This document shows, one piece after another, positions 51,906-60,368 of a stretch of 64,000 nt of DNA. Source of the DNA: Frankia sp. QA3 (lineage in GTDB: Bacteria; Actinomycetota; Actinomycetes; Frankiales; Frankiaceae). The notes below the pieces were generated by a model, which ran no database searches, was not told where the DNA came from, and worked only from the letters and a program-made list of their open reading frames with translations. The DNA lies in NCBI RefSeq assembly GCF_000262465.1, contig NZ_CM001489.1:5663149-5727148 (forward strand), in the 5' to 3' direction. The position numbers and the translations under genes are program-made. Each line of letters starts with the position of its first letter. Position 1 is the stretch's first letter.

Positions 51906-53963
51906 ATGAGGTCCCTCATGCCCACCGAGCAGTTGTCCGAACGGCCCGAAGGGGCCAGACGGCTGGAGAACGTGGTCATCCGCTTCGCCGGCGACTCCGG
52001 CGACGGGATGCAGCTCACCGGTGACCGGTTCGGCGCCCAGGCGGCCGCGATCGGCAACGACGTGGCGACGCTGCCGAACTACCCGGCGGAGATCCGCGCC
52101 CCAGCGGGCACCGTGGCCGGTGTGTCGAGCTACCAGCTCCACATCGCCGACCACGACATCCGGACCCCCGGTGACCAGCCTGACGTCCTCGTCGCCATGA
52201 ACCCCGCGGCGCTGAAGGCCAACGTCGCCGAGTTGCGCCCCGGCGGCGTCATCATCCTGGACACCGACGCGTTCACGGTGCTGGGCCTGGAGAAGGCCGG
52301 CTACGACGTCGACCCGCTGACCGACGGCTCGCTGGACGCCTTCCAGGTGCACGCCGTCAACCTGACCGGGTTCGCCGCGGCCGCCGTCGCCGATCACAAC
52401 CTCAAGCGCAAGGACGCCGCGCGGACGAAGAACATGTTCGCCCTCGGCCTGGTGTCCTGGATGTTCAGCCAGCCCATCGAGGACACGATCGCCTACCTGC
52501 AGAAGCGCTTCGCCTCGAAGCCCGACGTGCAGGCCGCGAACGTCTCCGCGCTGCGCGCCGGCTGGATCTACGGCGAGTCGACCGAGGCCTTCGCGAACGT
52601 CTACGAGGTGAAGCCGGCCCCGCTCCCGGCTGGCACCTACCGGCACATGAAGGGCAACAAGGCCGTCGCGTACGGTCTGGTGGCCGCGGCGCACCAGGCC
52701 GGGATGCCGCTGTTCCTCGGCGCCTACCCGATCACCCCGGCGTCGGAGATCCTGCACGAGCTGTCCGCGCTGGCGTCCAACGACGTGCGGTCCTTCCAGG
52801 CCGAGGACGAGATCGCGGCCATCGGCGCGGCGATCGGCGGGTCCTTCGCCGGCATGCTCGGGGTGACCGTCACCTCGGGTCCCGGGATGGCGCTCAAGGC
52901 CGAGGCGCTCGGGCTTGCGGTGATCATGGAGCTGCCGCTCGTCATCGTCAACGTGCAGCGCGGTGGGCCGTCCACCGGCCTGCCGACCAAGACCGAGCAG
53001 TCCGACCTGCTGCAGGCGCTCTACGGCCGGCACGGCGAGGCGCCTTTGCCGGTGATCGCCGTGCGCTCGGCGGCGGACGGCTTCGACGCCGCGATGGAGG
53101 CCGCGCGGATCGCGCTGGCCTACCGCACGCCGGTCATCCTGCTCTCCGACGCCTACATCGCCAACGGCAGCGAGCCCTGGCGGGTCCCCGAGGTCGAGGA
53201 GCTGCCGTTCATCGGGATCGACCTGGCCACCGAGCCGAACGCGGTCGACGCCGAGGGCAACCCGGTCTTCCTGCCGTACGCGCGTGACCCGGTCACCCTC
53301 GCCCGGCCGCTGGCGATCCCGGGCACCCCGGGGCTGACCCACCGGATCGGTGGTCTGGAGAAGGCCGACCTCACCGGCGCGGTGTCCTACGACCCGGACA
53401 ACCACGACCTCATGATCCGGACCCGGCAGTCGAAGATCGACAACATCGACGTGCCGCCGCTGGAGGTCGACGACCCGAGCGGTCCGCCCGGATCCGGCGC
53501 GGACGTGCTCGTGATCGGCTGGGGCTCGACCTGGGGCCCGATCGGCGAGGCCTGCCGGGAGGTGCGCGCGCAGGGCATGAAGGTCGCCCAGGCGCACCTG
53601 CGCCACATCGCGCCGCTGCCGGCGAACGTCGCCTCGGTGCTCTCCGAGTACCACACCGTGCTCGTGCCCGAGATGAACCTCGGGCAGCTCGCCGGCCACC
53701 TGCGCCGCGAGACCCTGATCGACACCGTCGGTTACAACCAGACTCGCGGGATGCCGTTCCGGACGGCGGAGCTCGCCTCCGTCATCACCCGGGTGATCCA
53801 GGGAATCGACTCCGACACCGCGCCGGACGCGGGCACGAAGCCGGTCGGTGACGTCGGCGCGCGCCTCGCGGCCAGGTCGGATTCCGCGTCGGCGAAGCCC
53901 GCGGCCCACACCGGCACCCCCACTGGTACCCAGCACGACGCGACCCGGGAGGCGGGACGATGA
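51906..53963 (+). CDS. korA: 2-oxoacid:ferredoxin oxidoreductase, fused gamma-alpha subunit
   Basis: The N-terminal 190 residues are the gamma domain (ENVVIRFAGDSGDGMQLTGD). The alpha domain follows (PITPASEILHEL, SGPGMALKAEALGLA, QRGGPSTGLPTKTEQSDL). With korB it oxidises 2-oxoglutarate or pyruvate and reduces ferredoxin. Which substrate is preferred is not certain. 685 residues from ATG 51906; ATG 51918 is an alternative. Confidence 0.93.
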   Translation: MRSLMPTEQLSERPEGARRLENVVIRFAGDSGDGMQLTGDRFGAQAAAIGNDVATLPNYPAEIRAPAGTVAGVSSYQLHIADHDIRTPGDQPDVLVAMNPAALKANVAELRPGGVIILDTDAFTVLGLEKAGYDVDPLTDGSLDAFQVHAVNLTGFAAAAVADHNLKRKDAARTKNMFALGLVSWMFSQPIEDTIAYLQKRFASKPDVQAANVSALRAGWIYGESTEAFANVYEVKPAPLPAGTYRHMKGNKAVAYGLVAAAHQAGMPLFLGAYPITPASEILHELSALASNDVRSFQAEDEIAAIGAAIGGSFAGMLGVTVTSGPGMALKAEALGLAVIMELPLVIVNVQRGGPSTGLPTKTEQSDLLQALYGRHGEAPLPVIAVRSAADGFDAAMEAARIALAYRTPVILLSDAYIANGSEPWRVPEVEELPFIGIDLATEPNAVDAEGNPVFLPYARDPVTLARPLAIPGTPGLTHRIGGLEKADLTGAVSYDPDNHDLMIRTRQSKIDNIDVPPLEVDDPSGPPGSGADVLVIGWGSTWGPIGEACREVRAQGMKVAQAHLRHIAPLPANVASVLSEYHTVLVPEMNLGQLAGHLRRETLIDTVGYNQTRGMPFRTAELASVITRVIQGIDSDTAPDAGTKPVGDVGARLAARSDSASAKPAAHTGTPTGTQHDATREAGR

Positions 53964-55042
53964 GCACGGTCAACGGAAAGGCCGAGGAGCCGGCCGGCAC
54001 GAGCGGCCGGCGGGCGCCCACGGTGGCGGACTTCACCACCGGCCAGGAGGTGCGCTGGTGCCCCGGCTGCGGGGACCACGCGATCCTGTCGACGATGCGC
54101 GGGCTGCTGCCGGCCCTCGGCGTCCCCCCCGAGAACACCGTGGTGGTGTCGGGCATCGGCTGCTCCTCGCGGCTGCCCTACTACCTCGACACCTACGGGA
54201 TCCACTCCATCCACGGGCGGGCGCCGTCGTTCGCGACCGGCATCTCGATCAACCGGCCGGACCTGTCGGTCTGGGTCGTCACCGGTGACGGCGACGCGCT
54301 GGCCATCGGCGGCAACCACCTGATCCACGCGCTGCGGCGCAACGTGAACCTCAAGATCCTGCTGCTCAACAACGAGATCTACGGCCTCACCAAGGGGCAG
54401 GCCTCGCCGACGTCCAAGGTCGGCACGGTCGGCCCGTCGAGCCCGTTCGGCTCGCTCGACAACCCGTTCAACCCGGTCGCGCTCGCGCTCGGCGCCGGGG
54501 CGACGTTCGTGGCCCGCACTATCGACTCCGACCGCCGCCACCTCACGGCGACGCTGACCGCCGCCGCGGCGCACAAGGGCGCGGCGCTGGTGGAGATCCG
54601 GCAGGGCTGCCCCACGTTCAGCGCGATCCCCCGCCAGCCCAACCGCGCCGCCAGCCAGGAGAGTCCCGCCGAGCCGGACAACCCCGCGGCGCCCGAGCAC
54701 GGCCCGATCCGGCTCTCGCCCGGCCTGCCGATCGTCTTCGGCGCCAACGAGCAGTGGGGCGTGATCCGCGACCCGAGCACCGGCGAGCTGGGTATCGGGC
54801 ACGGCGGCGACTCCCGCGTCGTCGTCCACGACCCGGGCACCCAGAACTCCACCTACGCCTACGGGCTGGCCCGCCTGGCGGAGACGTCGCTCGCCGAGCC
54901 GCCGATCGGGGTGTACCGGTCAGTCTCCCAGCCGAGCTTCGACCAGCTCTTCCAGGATCGGCTGGCGACGGCTCGCCCCGACGGCCGTGGTGACCTGCGG
55001 ACGCTGCTCACGGGCACCGACTCCTGGGTGGTCGCCGGCTAG
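53960..55042 (+). CDS. korB: 2-oxoacid:ferredoxin oxidoreductase beta subunit
   Basis: 360 residues. Cluster and TPP sites: VRWCPGCGDHAIL, SGIGCSSRLPYY and the TPP motif VTGDGDALAIGGNH followed by LLNNEIYGLTKGQ. ATGA overlap with korA gives fixed stoichiometry. Convergent with fdxA, which may be its electron acceptor. Confidence 0.94.
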   Translation: MSTVNGKAEEPAGTSGRRAPTVADFTTGQEVRWCPGCGDHAILSTMRGLLPALGVPPENTVVVSGIGCSSRLPYYLDTYGIHSIHGRAPSFATGISINRPDLSVWVVTGDGDALAIGGNHLIHALRRNVNLKILLLNNEIYGLTKGQASPTSKVGTVGPSSPFGSLDNPFNPVALALGAGATFVARTIDSDRRHLTATLTAAAAHKGAALVEIRQGCPTFSAIPRQPNRAASQESPAEPDNPAAPEHGPIRLSPGLPIVFGANEQWGVIRDPSTGELGIGHGGDSRVVVHDPGTQNSTYAYGLARLAETSLAEPPIGVYRSVSQPSFDQLFQDRLATARPDGRGDLRTLLTGTDSWVVAG

Positions 55043-55121
55043 CCACTAGATCGCCGGCCAGGGAGCTGCGCCCCTGGCCGGGGCGGACGGGCGGCCGGGC
55101 GGACCGCCCGTCCCGCGATGC

Positions 55122-55159
55122 GAGGGGATCAGGCCGACTCCGGTCGGCCTGATCCCCTC
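55122..55159. terminator. 17-base perfect hairpin after korB
   Basis: GAGGGGATCAGGCCGAC (55122-55138) pairs exactly with 55143-55159 around TCCG. Very stable; likely bidirectional terminator between converging genes, though no T-tract follows. Confidence 0.7.
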
Positions 55160-55344
55160 TGGTGCGTCCGGGCCCGATGGTGGCCTGGCCGGAGCAGCTG
55201 CCTCGGAATGCCGTGTGGGAATACCGCGTCGGATGGCCCCCCTGGGGGACCGGCGTGGGCGGACCAGCCTGGGAGGACTGGAGTGGGAAAGACCGGAATT
55301 CGCGCCGCGTCGCCGTCGCCCGCACGGTTGAGGCGGCTCACGAC

Positions 55345-55383
55345 GGCGTTTCATGGCGGCGTTTCATGGCGGCGTTGCATGGC
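55345..55383. repeat. 13-base tandem repeat, 3 units
   Basis: Three units of GGCGTTTCATGGC, the third with one T-to-G change, just before the next hairpin. Confidence 0.85.
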
Positions 55384-55384
55384 A

Positions 55385-55426
55385 ATGCCGCCAGCCGGCC
55401 GCTTTGTCGCGGCCGGCTGGCGGCAT
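55385..55426. terminator. 18-base perfect hairpin before fdxA end
   Basis: ATGCCGCCAGCCGGCCGC pairs exactly with 55409-55426 around TTTGTC. A shorter 9-base stem (55442-55450 / 55471-55479) follows. On the minus strand they lie 60-150 bases past fdxA and may end its transcript. Confidence 0.65.
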
Positions 55427-55538
55427 GGTGTGACGTTGAAAGGCCGGTGCCCGGACGGGGGTGGTCCTGAGCACCGGCCGTGGCCGGCGGTCCCGCTGAC
55501 GCCGTGGCCGCGTCAGCCTTCGCCGGCGGCTTGTGCCG

Positions 55539-55874
55539 TCAGCGTCCGTACCCCGCGACGAAGGGGGTGTCGACCCTGATCGGGCCGACCCTGCCCGCGC
55601 CGCCCGGATCGCCGACGGGTGCATCCCGCCCAGGCAGGATGGTGTGGAAGAAGCGGGCCTCGTCCACGATGAACTCGGCTTCCGTCCGCGGTACCAGTTT
55701 GACGCTCATGATCGCGTCGACCGGGCAGGCCGACTCGCACGCCCCGCAGTCGATGCACTCGTTCGGATTGATGTACAGCTTCCGCGCGCCCTCGTAGATG
55801 CAGTCGACGGGACACTCGCCCAGGCAGGCGGTGTCCTTTACATCAATGCAGGCGGACGTGACGACAAACGTCAT
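55539..55874 (-). CDS. fdxA: Seven-iron ferredoxin FdxA
   Basis: 111 residues. Cysteines at 9, 17, 21, 25, 40, 43, 46 and 50, in the pattern of [3Fe-4S][4Fe-4S] ferredoxins (ACLGECPVDC and CIDCGACESACP). A C-terminal extension follows. AAGAAGG lies before the ATG. Faces korAB and carries the nif-flanking motif upstream, so it is a plausible electron donor to NifH. Confidence 0.94.
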   Translation of the reverse strand: MTFVVTSACIDVKDTACLGECPVDCIYEGARKLYINPNECIDCGACESACPVDAIMSVKLVPRTEAEFIVDEARFFHTILPGRDAPVGDPGGAGRVGPIRVDTPFVAGYGR

Positions 55875-56213
55875 GAGTGCCTTCTTTACCGGTCGCCGGG
55901 ACGGGTCGAGTGTTGAAGGCGGGCCGGGCCCGCGGTGACCCGCGGATCGATGGTGGGCTCCGTCGTCGACCACGGAAACCTGCCACCGGAACCGGCCCGA
56001 TTCTACGGTTCGGCCGTACTTGCGGCTTCCAGGAAAGCGTAACAGGAGACCGGGCCGGATGGGGAGGTCGGCTGTAAAGGGAGCGTAAACAAGTCGACCC
56101 GTAGTCGGTGGTTTTCGATAGGGCGATCCCACCGCCCGGGAAAAACCCAGGGATAAGTTCAAGGATAAGTTTTTCCTGGCGGCCGGTGCGCGGGAGGCGA
56201 CCCGCGCCGCCCC
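55875..56213. promoter_or_regulatory. fdxA upstream region
   Basis: About 340 bases between fdxA and ltrA, both on the minus strand, so any promoter here serves fdxA. It contains nif-flanking motif copy 3 about 270-310 bases upstream of the start. No clear gene. Confidence 0.6.
56139..56182. promoter_or_regulatory. nif-flanking motif, copy 3, with hairpin arms
   Basis: Core CCCAGGGATAAGTTCAAGGA at 56146-56165, then TTTTTCCTGGCGG. GGAAAAAC (56139-56146) can pair with GTTTTTCC (56169-56176). Inside is a direct repeat AGGGATAAGTT / AAGGATAAGTT 12 bases apart. Confidence 0.7.
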
Positions 56214-57422
56214 TCACCGCGCCGAGCGGGTCCCGCCAGCCACCTCCGTGGCGACGATCAGGCCCGTCAGCACGAGCCCGGTGGCCAGGACCGGCTCCGG
56301 GCTGAACGTCACCGCGAGCACGGCGGCGGCGGCGAGCACCACCAGCGCCGTCTGGACCCGGCCGGCGTGATGGGGGCGCAGGTGCAGCAGCGCGACGGTG
56401 ACCAGGAAGACGGCCACCGGCACGGTCACCGCGGCGCTCGCGGCGAACCTGTCGATCTCGCCGTGGTGGGTGACGTGGTCGGTGTTCGCCGCGAGGCCGG
56501 CGCCGACGGCCGCCGCGGCGGCGAAGATGAAGAAGTGGCCGTACCCCCACACGAAGCTCACCCGGTTCGCCACGAGGAACCGGTGCGCGGACCGGGCGAA
56601 GTACAGCCACCACATCGCGAAGACGGTCAGCAGCCCGCCGGCCGCCACCCCGAACAGCGCGGCGCCGGCCTGGTCGGCGTCGACGGCGGACTGCACCGCG
56701 ACCGTCGCCGAGAGGACGGACTCGCCCAGGACGATGATCGTGAACAGGCCGTACCGTTCCGCGATGTGGTGGGGATGCCACGGGGTCCGCCCGGCCCGCT
56801 CGGCCACGATCGGCACCGCCAGCTCCGCGAGGACCATCACGACGAACCCCAGCAGGCGCCAGCCGTCCGGGACCGCCAGCAGCGCCGCCCAGCCGATCAT
56901 GCAGACCGACACCCCCAGGGCGTAGCCGTGCGCGGTGCGCGCGCCGGCCGCGTCCGCGCCGCGGGCCGCCCGCAGCCACTGGGCCACCAGCCCGCAGCGC
57001 ATCACCGCGTAGCCCAGGGTCACCACCGCGAAGTCGTCGTCGAAGGCGCGCGGCACGCCGGCGGCGAGGATGAGCACCCCGGCGATCTGGACGAAGGCCG
57101 CGGCCCGGTACGGCACATCGTCGACGTCGTAGGCGGAGGCGAACCAGGTGAAGTTCATCCACGCCCACCAGACGGCGAAGAAGACGGTGAGGTAGGCCAC
57201 GGCACCGCTGCCCATGTGCCCCTCACCGAGGGCGTGGTGCAGCTTCGTGGACGACTGCGCGACCGCGACCACGAAGCACAGGTCGAACAGCAGCTCCAGC
57301 GGTGTCGCCACGCGGTGCGGCTCGTCGACGGACCGTGGGCGCATCGGCCGGTGCCAGGGACGGCGGTCCGCCGGTGGCGGTGGCGGCGGCGTCGAGGAGT
57401 CCGACAGCTCCGGGGGCGTCAT
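56214..57422 (-). CDS. Low-temperature-requirement-type protein LtrA
   Basis: 402 residues with 10-12 hydrophobic helices. The opening VATPLELLFDLCFVVAVAQ and the central HIAERYGLFTIIVLGESVL are hallmarks of the LtrA family. The molecular function of LtrA proteins is not established. ATG 57422 preferred over TTG 57431. Confidence 0.88.
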   Translation of the reverse strand: MTPPELSDSSTPPPPPPADRRPWHRPMRPRSVDEPHRVATPLELLFDLCFVVAVAQSSTKLHHALGEGHMGSGAVAYLTVFFAVWWAWMNFTWFASAYDVDDVPYRAAAFVQIAGVLILAAGVPRAFDDDFAVVTLGYAVMRCGLVAQWLRAARGADAAGARTAHGYALGVSVCMIGWAALLAVPDGWRLLGFVVMVLAELAVPIVAERAGRTPWHPHHIAERYGLFTIIVLGESVLSATVAVQSAVDADQAGAALFGVAAGGLLTVFAMWWLYFARSAHRFLVANRVSFVWGYGHFFIFAAAAAVGAGLAANTDHVTHHGEIDRFAASAAVTVPVAVFLVTVALLHLRPHHAGRVQTALVVLAAAAVLAVTFSPEPVLATGLVLTGLIVATEVAGGTRSAR

Positions 57423-57513
57423 AGCCGGCAAGGTACCGGCCGGCGCCGGTTTGCCGCACGGCAGGCAAACCGGCAGGTGACCGGCCTGACAGCCGGTCGC
57501 CCCGGGCGGCTGC

Positions 57514-57570
57514 GGTCCCGCCGGCCCCCGCTGGTCCCGCCGGCCCCCGCTGGTCCCGCCGGCCCCCGCT
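57514..57570. repeat. 19-base tandem repeat, 3 units
   Basis: Three exact units of GGTCCCGCCGGCCCCCGCT in the spacer between ltrA and qorB, followed immediately by palindromic element copy D. Unit length is not a multiple of three, in line with its intergenic position. Confidence 0.88.
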
Positions 57571-57579
57571 GGGCTCCCT

Positions 57580-57624
57580 GCTTATCCAGAGGGTTCTGCG
57601 CCCGATTCATCCCTCTGGATAAGC
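57580..57624 (-). repeat. 45-base palindromic element, copy D
   Basis: Perfect 14-base arms GCTTATCCAGAGGG (57580-57593) and 57611-57624. The loop, read on the minus strand, is ATGAATCGGGCGCAGAA, matching copy A at 13 of 17. It lies 39 bases past the qorB stop and is oriented with that gene. Confidence 0.85.
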
Positions 57625-57662
57625 AGTTGGACACCCCGACGCGACGGCCGGGTGCGGCGGAG

Positions 57663-58520
57663 TCAGACCTTGGCGGCGCGCACGGCGTCGGCCAGGCTGG
57701 TGGTCGGCCGGCCGAGCAGCCGCTGCAGGTCGTCCGCGTCGACGTCGAGCGCGCCGCCGCGGATCGACCCGTCGATGCCGGCGAACAGGGTCGCGATCGT
57801 CTCGTCGAGACCGGCCTGGCCCAGCGCGGCGGCGAGCTCCTCCACCGTGACGTCGCGGTAGGTCACGGTGATGCCGGTGACCTCGGTGATCGTCGCGGCG
57901 AGCTCGGCGAGGGTGAACGGGGAGCCGCCGAACTCGTAGATCGCGTTGTCGTGCCCCGAGCTCGTCAGGACCTTCGCGATGCCCGCGGCGAAGTCGGCCC
58001 GGGAGGCCCCCCTGATCCGACCGTCGCCCGCGGCACCGAGGATGAACCCCTGGGCCAGGTACTGACCCAACTGGGCGGTGTAGTTCTCGAAGTACCAGTT
58101 GATGCGCAGCACCGTGAACGGCACGCCCGCGGCGGCGAGCACCTCCTCGGTGGCCTTGTGCTCGGCGGCGAGGGACAGATCGGTGACGTCGGCCCGCGGA
58201 GCACTGGTGTAGACGATCCGCCCGACGCCGGCCGCCTTCGCCGCCTCGATCACGGCGGTGTGCTGGGCGAGGCGCTGGCCGAGCTCGCTGCCCGAGACGA
58301 GCAGCAGGGTGTCGACCCCCGCCAGGGCGGCGGGCAGGCTCGCCGGGTCCGAGTAGTCGCCCGCCCGGACCTGCACCCCGCGCTCGGCGAGATCAGCGGC
58401 GCGGGCGGGCGTCCGCGCCACAGCGATGATCGTCGACGGCTCGAGGCCGGCCTGGAGGAGCTCCTCGACGACGAGCCGGCCGAGGTGTCCCGTCGAACCG
58501 GTGACGGCGATGGTGGCCAT
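57663..58520 (-). CDS. NAD(P)-dependent oxidoreductase, QorB/NmrA-like
   Basis: 285 residues. The N-terminal Rossmann motif is VTGSTGHLGRLVVEELL; VSGSELGQR and the VPFTVLRINWYFENY segment match the QorB (YtfG) quinone oxidoreductases. AGGGAG precedes the ATG. Divergent from an HxlR regulator, the arrangement of ytfG-ytfH and many redox-stress pairs. Confidence 0.88.
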   Translation of the reverse strand: MATIAVTGSTGHLGRLVVEELLQAGLEPSTIIAVARTPARAADLAERGVQVRAGDYSDPASLPAALAGVDTLLLVSGSELGQRLAQHTAVIEAAKAAGVGRIVYTSAPRADVTDLSLAAEHKATEEVLAAAGVPFTVLRINWYFENYTAQLGQYLAQGFILGAAGDGRIRGASRADFAAGIAKVLTSSGHDNAIYEFGGSPFTLAELAATITEVTGITVTYRDVTVEELAAALGQAGLDETIATLFAGIDGSIRGGALDVDADDLQRLLGRPTTSLADAVRAAKV

Positions 58521-58553
58521 GGATGTTCTCCCTGTCGGTTGCAGTTTCCTTTG

Positions 58554-58565
58554 GTAAGTACTAAC
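58554..58565. promoter_or_regulatory. Operator-like near-palindrome between qorB and hxlR
   Basis: GTAAGTACTAAC, symmetrical about AGTACT at 10 of 12 positions, in the 90-base divergent spacer. A good candidate for the HxlR site. Confidence 0.5.
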
Positions 58566-58609
58566 TATCAGATAGCGGTCGTCCTAGGTGGGATCGTAGG
58601 CTTGTGACC

Positions 58610-59038
58610 ATGTCTTCCGATCGTGATATGGCGGTGGGCGAGCCGTGTCCTGGGGAGATCGGACCCAGCGACGAGCTGATCAGCGATGTCTTCGCCCGGG
58701 GTTGCAGCTCACGGGCGGCGCTGGAGGACGTGGGGTCCAAGTGGGGCATGCTCGCAATGCTCGCGCTGGGCGAGGGCAGCTACCGGTTCAATGCGCTACG
58801 CCGCCGCGTCGAGGGCGTCAGCGAGAAGATGCTCTCCCGGACGCTGCAGGTCCTGGAGCGCGACGGCCTGGTGATCCGCGAGGTGGTCAGCACGATCCCG
58901 GCGCGGGTCGAGTACTCGCTGACCCCGCTGGGCGGCCGGGTCGCGGGGCAGCTGCGTGCCCTCGCAGACCTGTTCGAGGTGTCGGCGGTCGAGATCAGCC
59001 GGGCTCGGACGGCCTATGACGCCGACCGGAGGCCGTGA
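58610..59038 (+). CDS. HxlR-family regulator
   Basis: 142 residues. Winged helix: DVGSKWGMLAMLALGEGSYRFNALRRRVEGVSEKMLSRTLQVLERDGLV. The N-terminal RGCSSRAALE holds Cys32 at the position of the redox-sensing cysteine in QorR/HypR proteins. Divergent from qorB, so probably its redox-responsive regulator. GTG 58604 is an alternative start. Confidence 0.9.
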   Translation: MSSDRDMAVGEPCPGEIGPSDELISDVFARGCSSRAALEDVGSKWGMLAMLALGEGSYRFNALRRRVEGVSEKMLSRTLQVLERDGLVIREVVSTIPARVEYSLTPLGGRVAGQLRALADLFEVSAVEISRARTAYDADRRP

Positions 59039-59942
59039 CGGCGCGGGGGCCGGCGGGAGTGGTTGCCCCGGGCGCCGTCGGGACGCCGGCGAGGCGGCGG
59101 CTCATCGATCCGGCGATCCGGCGGGCCTGGAGCTTGGCGCGGTCCGCGTGCGGGCCGCTGTGCAGGTCGTCGACGGTCGCCGTCCACAGCTCCAGCCAGC
59201 GGGCGAACAGCTCGGGCGTGAGCGGGACGCGGACGTGCAGCTCGGCGTGCACCCCGAAGGCGTTGCGCCGGTAGGTGCCGGCTCGGAAGATCACCGCCTG
59301 CCAGAAGTCGCAGATCACCGGGAGGTGCGCGGGCAGGTCGAGCCGCGCGACGTCGACGAAGATGGGGCCGAGCCGCGGATCGGCGAACGCCCGCCGGTAG
59401 AACTCCGTCACGAGCGCCGCGATGTCCGGGCGCTCACTGATGTCCGGGCGCTCACTGATGTCCGGGCGCTCACTGATGTCCGGGCGCTCACTGATGTCCC
59501 GGCGCTCACTGATGTCCGGCGGACCGCCGGTATCCGGCGGACCGCCGGTGTCCGGGCGCTGACTGACGTCCGGGTGACCGGCGGCGTCCGGGGAGTCGGT
59601 GCCGGTGGGGCTGCCGATGGCGGAGCCGGCCGTGGCGTCCGTGCTGGCCTCCAGGGGCTGCGAGCCGTCCGCGGGACCGCCGGCGCCCGAGCGGGGCCGC
59701 GCCGGGTCACAGGTCGGTGTTGCCGTGCCGGTCCCGGTCCGGATCGCTGGGAGCTCCGGATCGCTGGGAGCGGGGTGTGACCGCGTAGCCGAGGCTACGT
59801 CCCCCGGGCCGCGAACGCCCGGGGGCCGTGGAACGTCGCCGGGCCGCCGGTCATGAACATCGTCACACCGATGGCCTCGGCCGCCTGTGCGCAGCTCGCG
59901 GGAAGGCGAGCGGATCGCGTCCGGCACCGGCCCGGGACTCAT
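58995..59942 (-). CDS. Group III truncated haemoglobin with long repeat-rich N-terminus
   Basis: 315 residues. The globin core is about 173-287: FYRRAFADPRLGPIF (with the distal-pocket Tyr), CDFWQAVIFRAGTYRRN, VHAELHVRVPLTPELFARW (with the proximal His). The first 170 residues are disordered, ending in five DISERP repeats that touch the globin. GGAAGGG before ATG 59942 supports this long form. Its end overlaps the 3' end of hxlR by 44 bases. Confidence 0.85.
   Translation of the reverse strand: MSPGPVPDAIRSPSRELRTGGRGHRCDDVHDRRPGDVPRPPGVRGPGDVASATRSHPAPSDPELPAIRTGTGTATPTCDPARPRSGAGGPADGSQPLEASTDATAGSAIGSPTGTDSPDAAGHPDVSQRPDTGGPPDTGGPPDISERRDISERPDISERPDISERPDISERPDIAALVTEFYRRAFADPRLGPIFVDVARLDLPAHLPVICDFWQAVIFRAGTYRRNAFGVHAELHVRVPLTPELFARWLELWTATVDDLHSGPHADRAKLQARRIAGSMSRRLAGVPTAPGATTPAGPRAVTASGRRHRPSEPG
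59421..59510 (-). repeat. In-frame 18-base minisatellite in the globin gene, 5 units
   Basis: Five units of GATGTCCGGGCGCTCACT (+ strand; one base change in the last), coding DISERP repeats right up to the globin domain. Two further 18-base repeats (GGCGGACCGCCGGTATCC-like) follow at about 59517-59552. Confidence 0.92.
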
Positions 59943-60368
59943 GGCGACAACCCTTCCCGGCGCGCGCCGCCCAAACCGCCACCCGGGTGCGCCGACGCCA
60001 CGGGGGCGATCGGGCCGGTTGCCCGGGTTGCGGCGTCCCGACCGCCAGCCGACCTGCGCCAGTGCGCGAGCGGTGATGGTCCCATCACCGGTGTGGGGGG
60101 CGACAGGTCACGCCAATTGGCGTACCGTCAGACAATCCACAATTCGGGGACCATATTCGGGCTTCCGGTCGGCGGCGTTACCCGGATTGATCTCGATGAT
60201 GTCGCCGGCCAGCGTCTCAGCTCGCGGTGCGCGTATCGACCGCTGCTTCACCCCTGCCCGCGATCGTCCCGTCCGCCGGCTGCCCGATCCTTCGCCGCCG
60301 GCCGCCGCCCCCCGCTTTCTCAACCGGCCGACCGCGTTTCAGGCCGGCCACACATCCCGAGGTGCCAG
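59943..60368. other. Spacer before the response regulator
   Basis: About 425 bases between divergent genes. No convincing gene or strong hairpin. A locally AT-rich part near 60110-60160 may hold the response-regulator promoter; I could not define boxes. Confidence 0.4.

Larger units (their letters stand above)
55043..55538. other. Convergent spacer with three hairpins and a 13-base repeat
   Basis: Gene-free, between korB and fdxA. It holds perfect stems at 55122-55159, 55385-55426 and 55442-55479, plus a 3 x 13-base tandem repeat (55345-55383). Confidence 0.7.
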
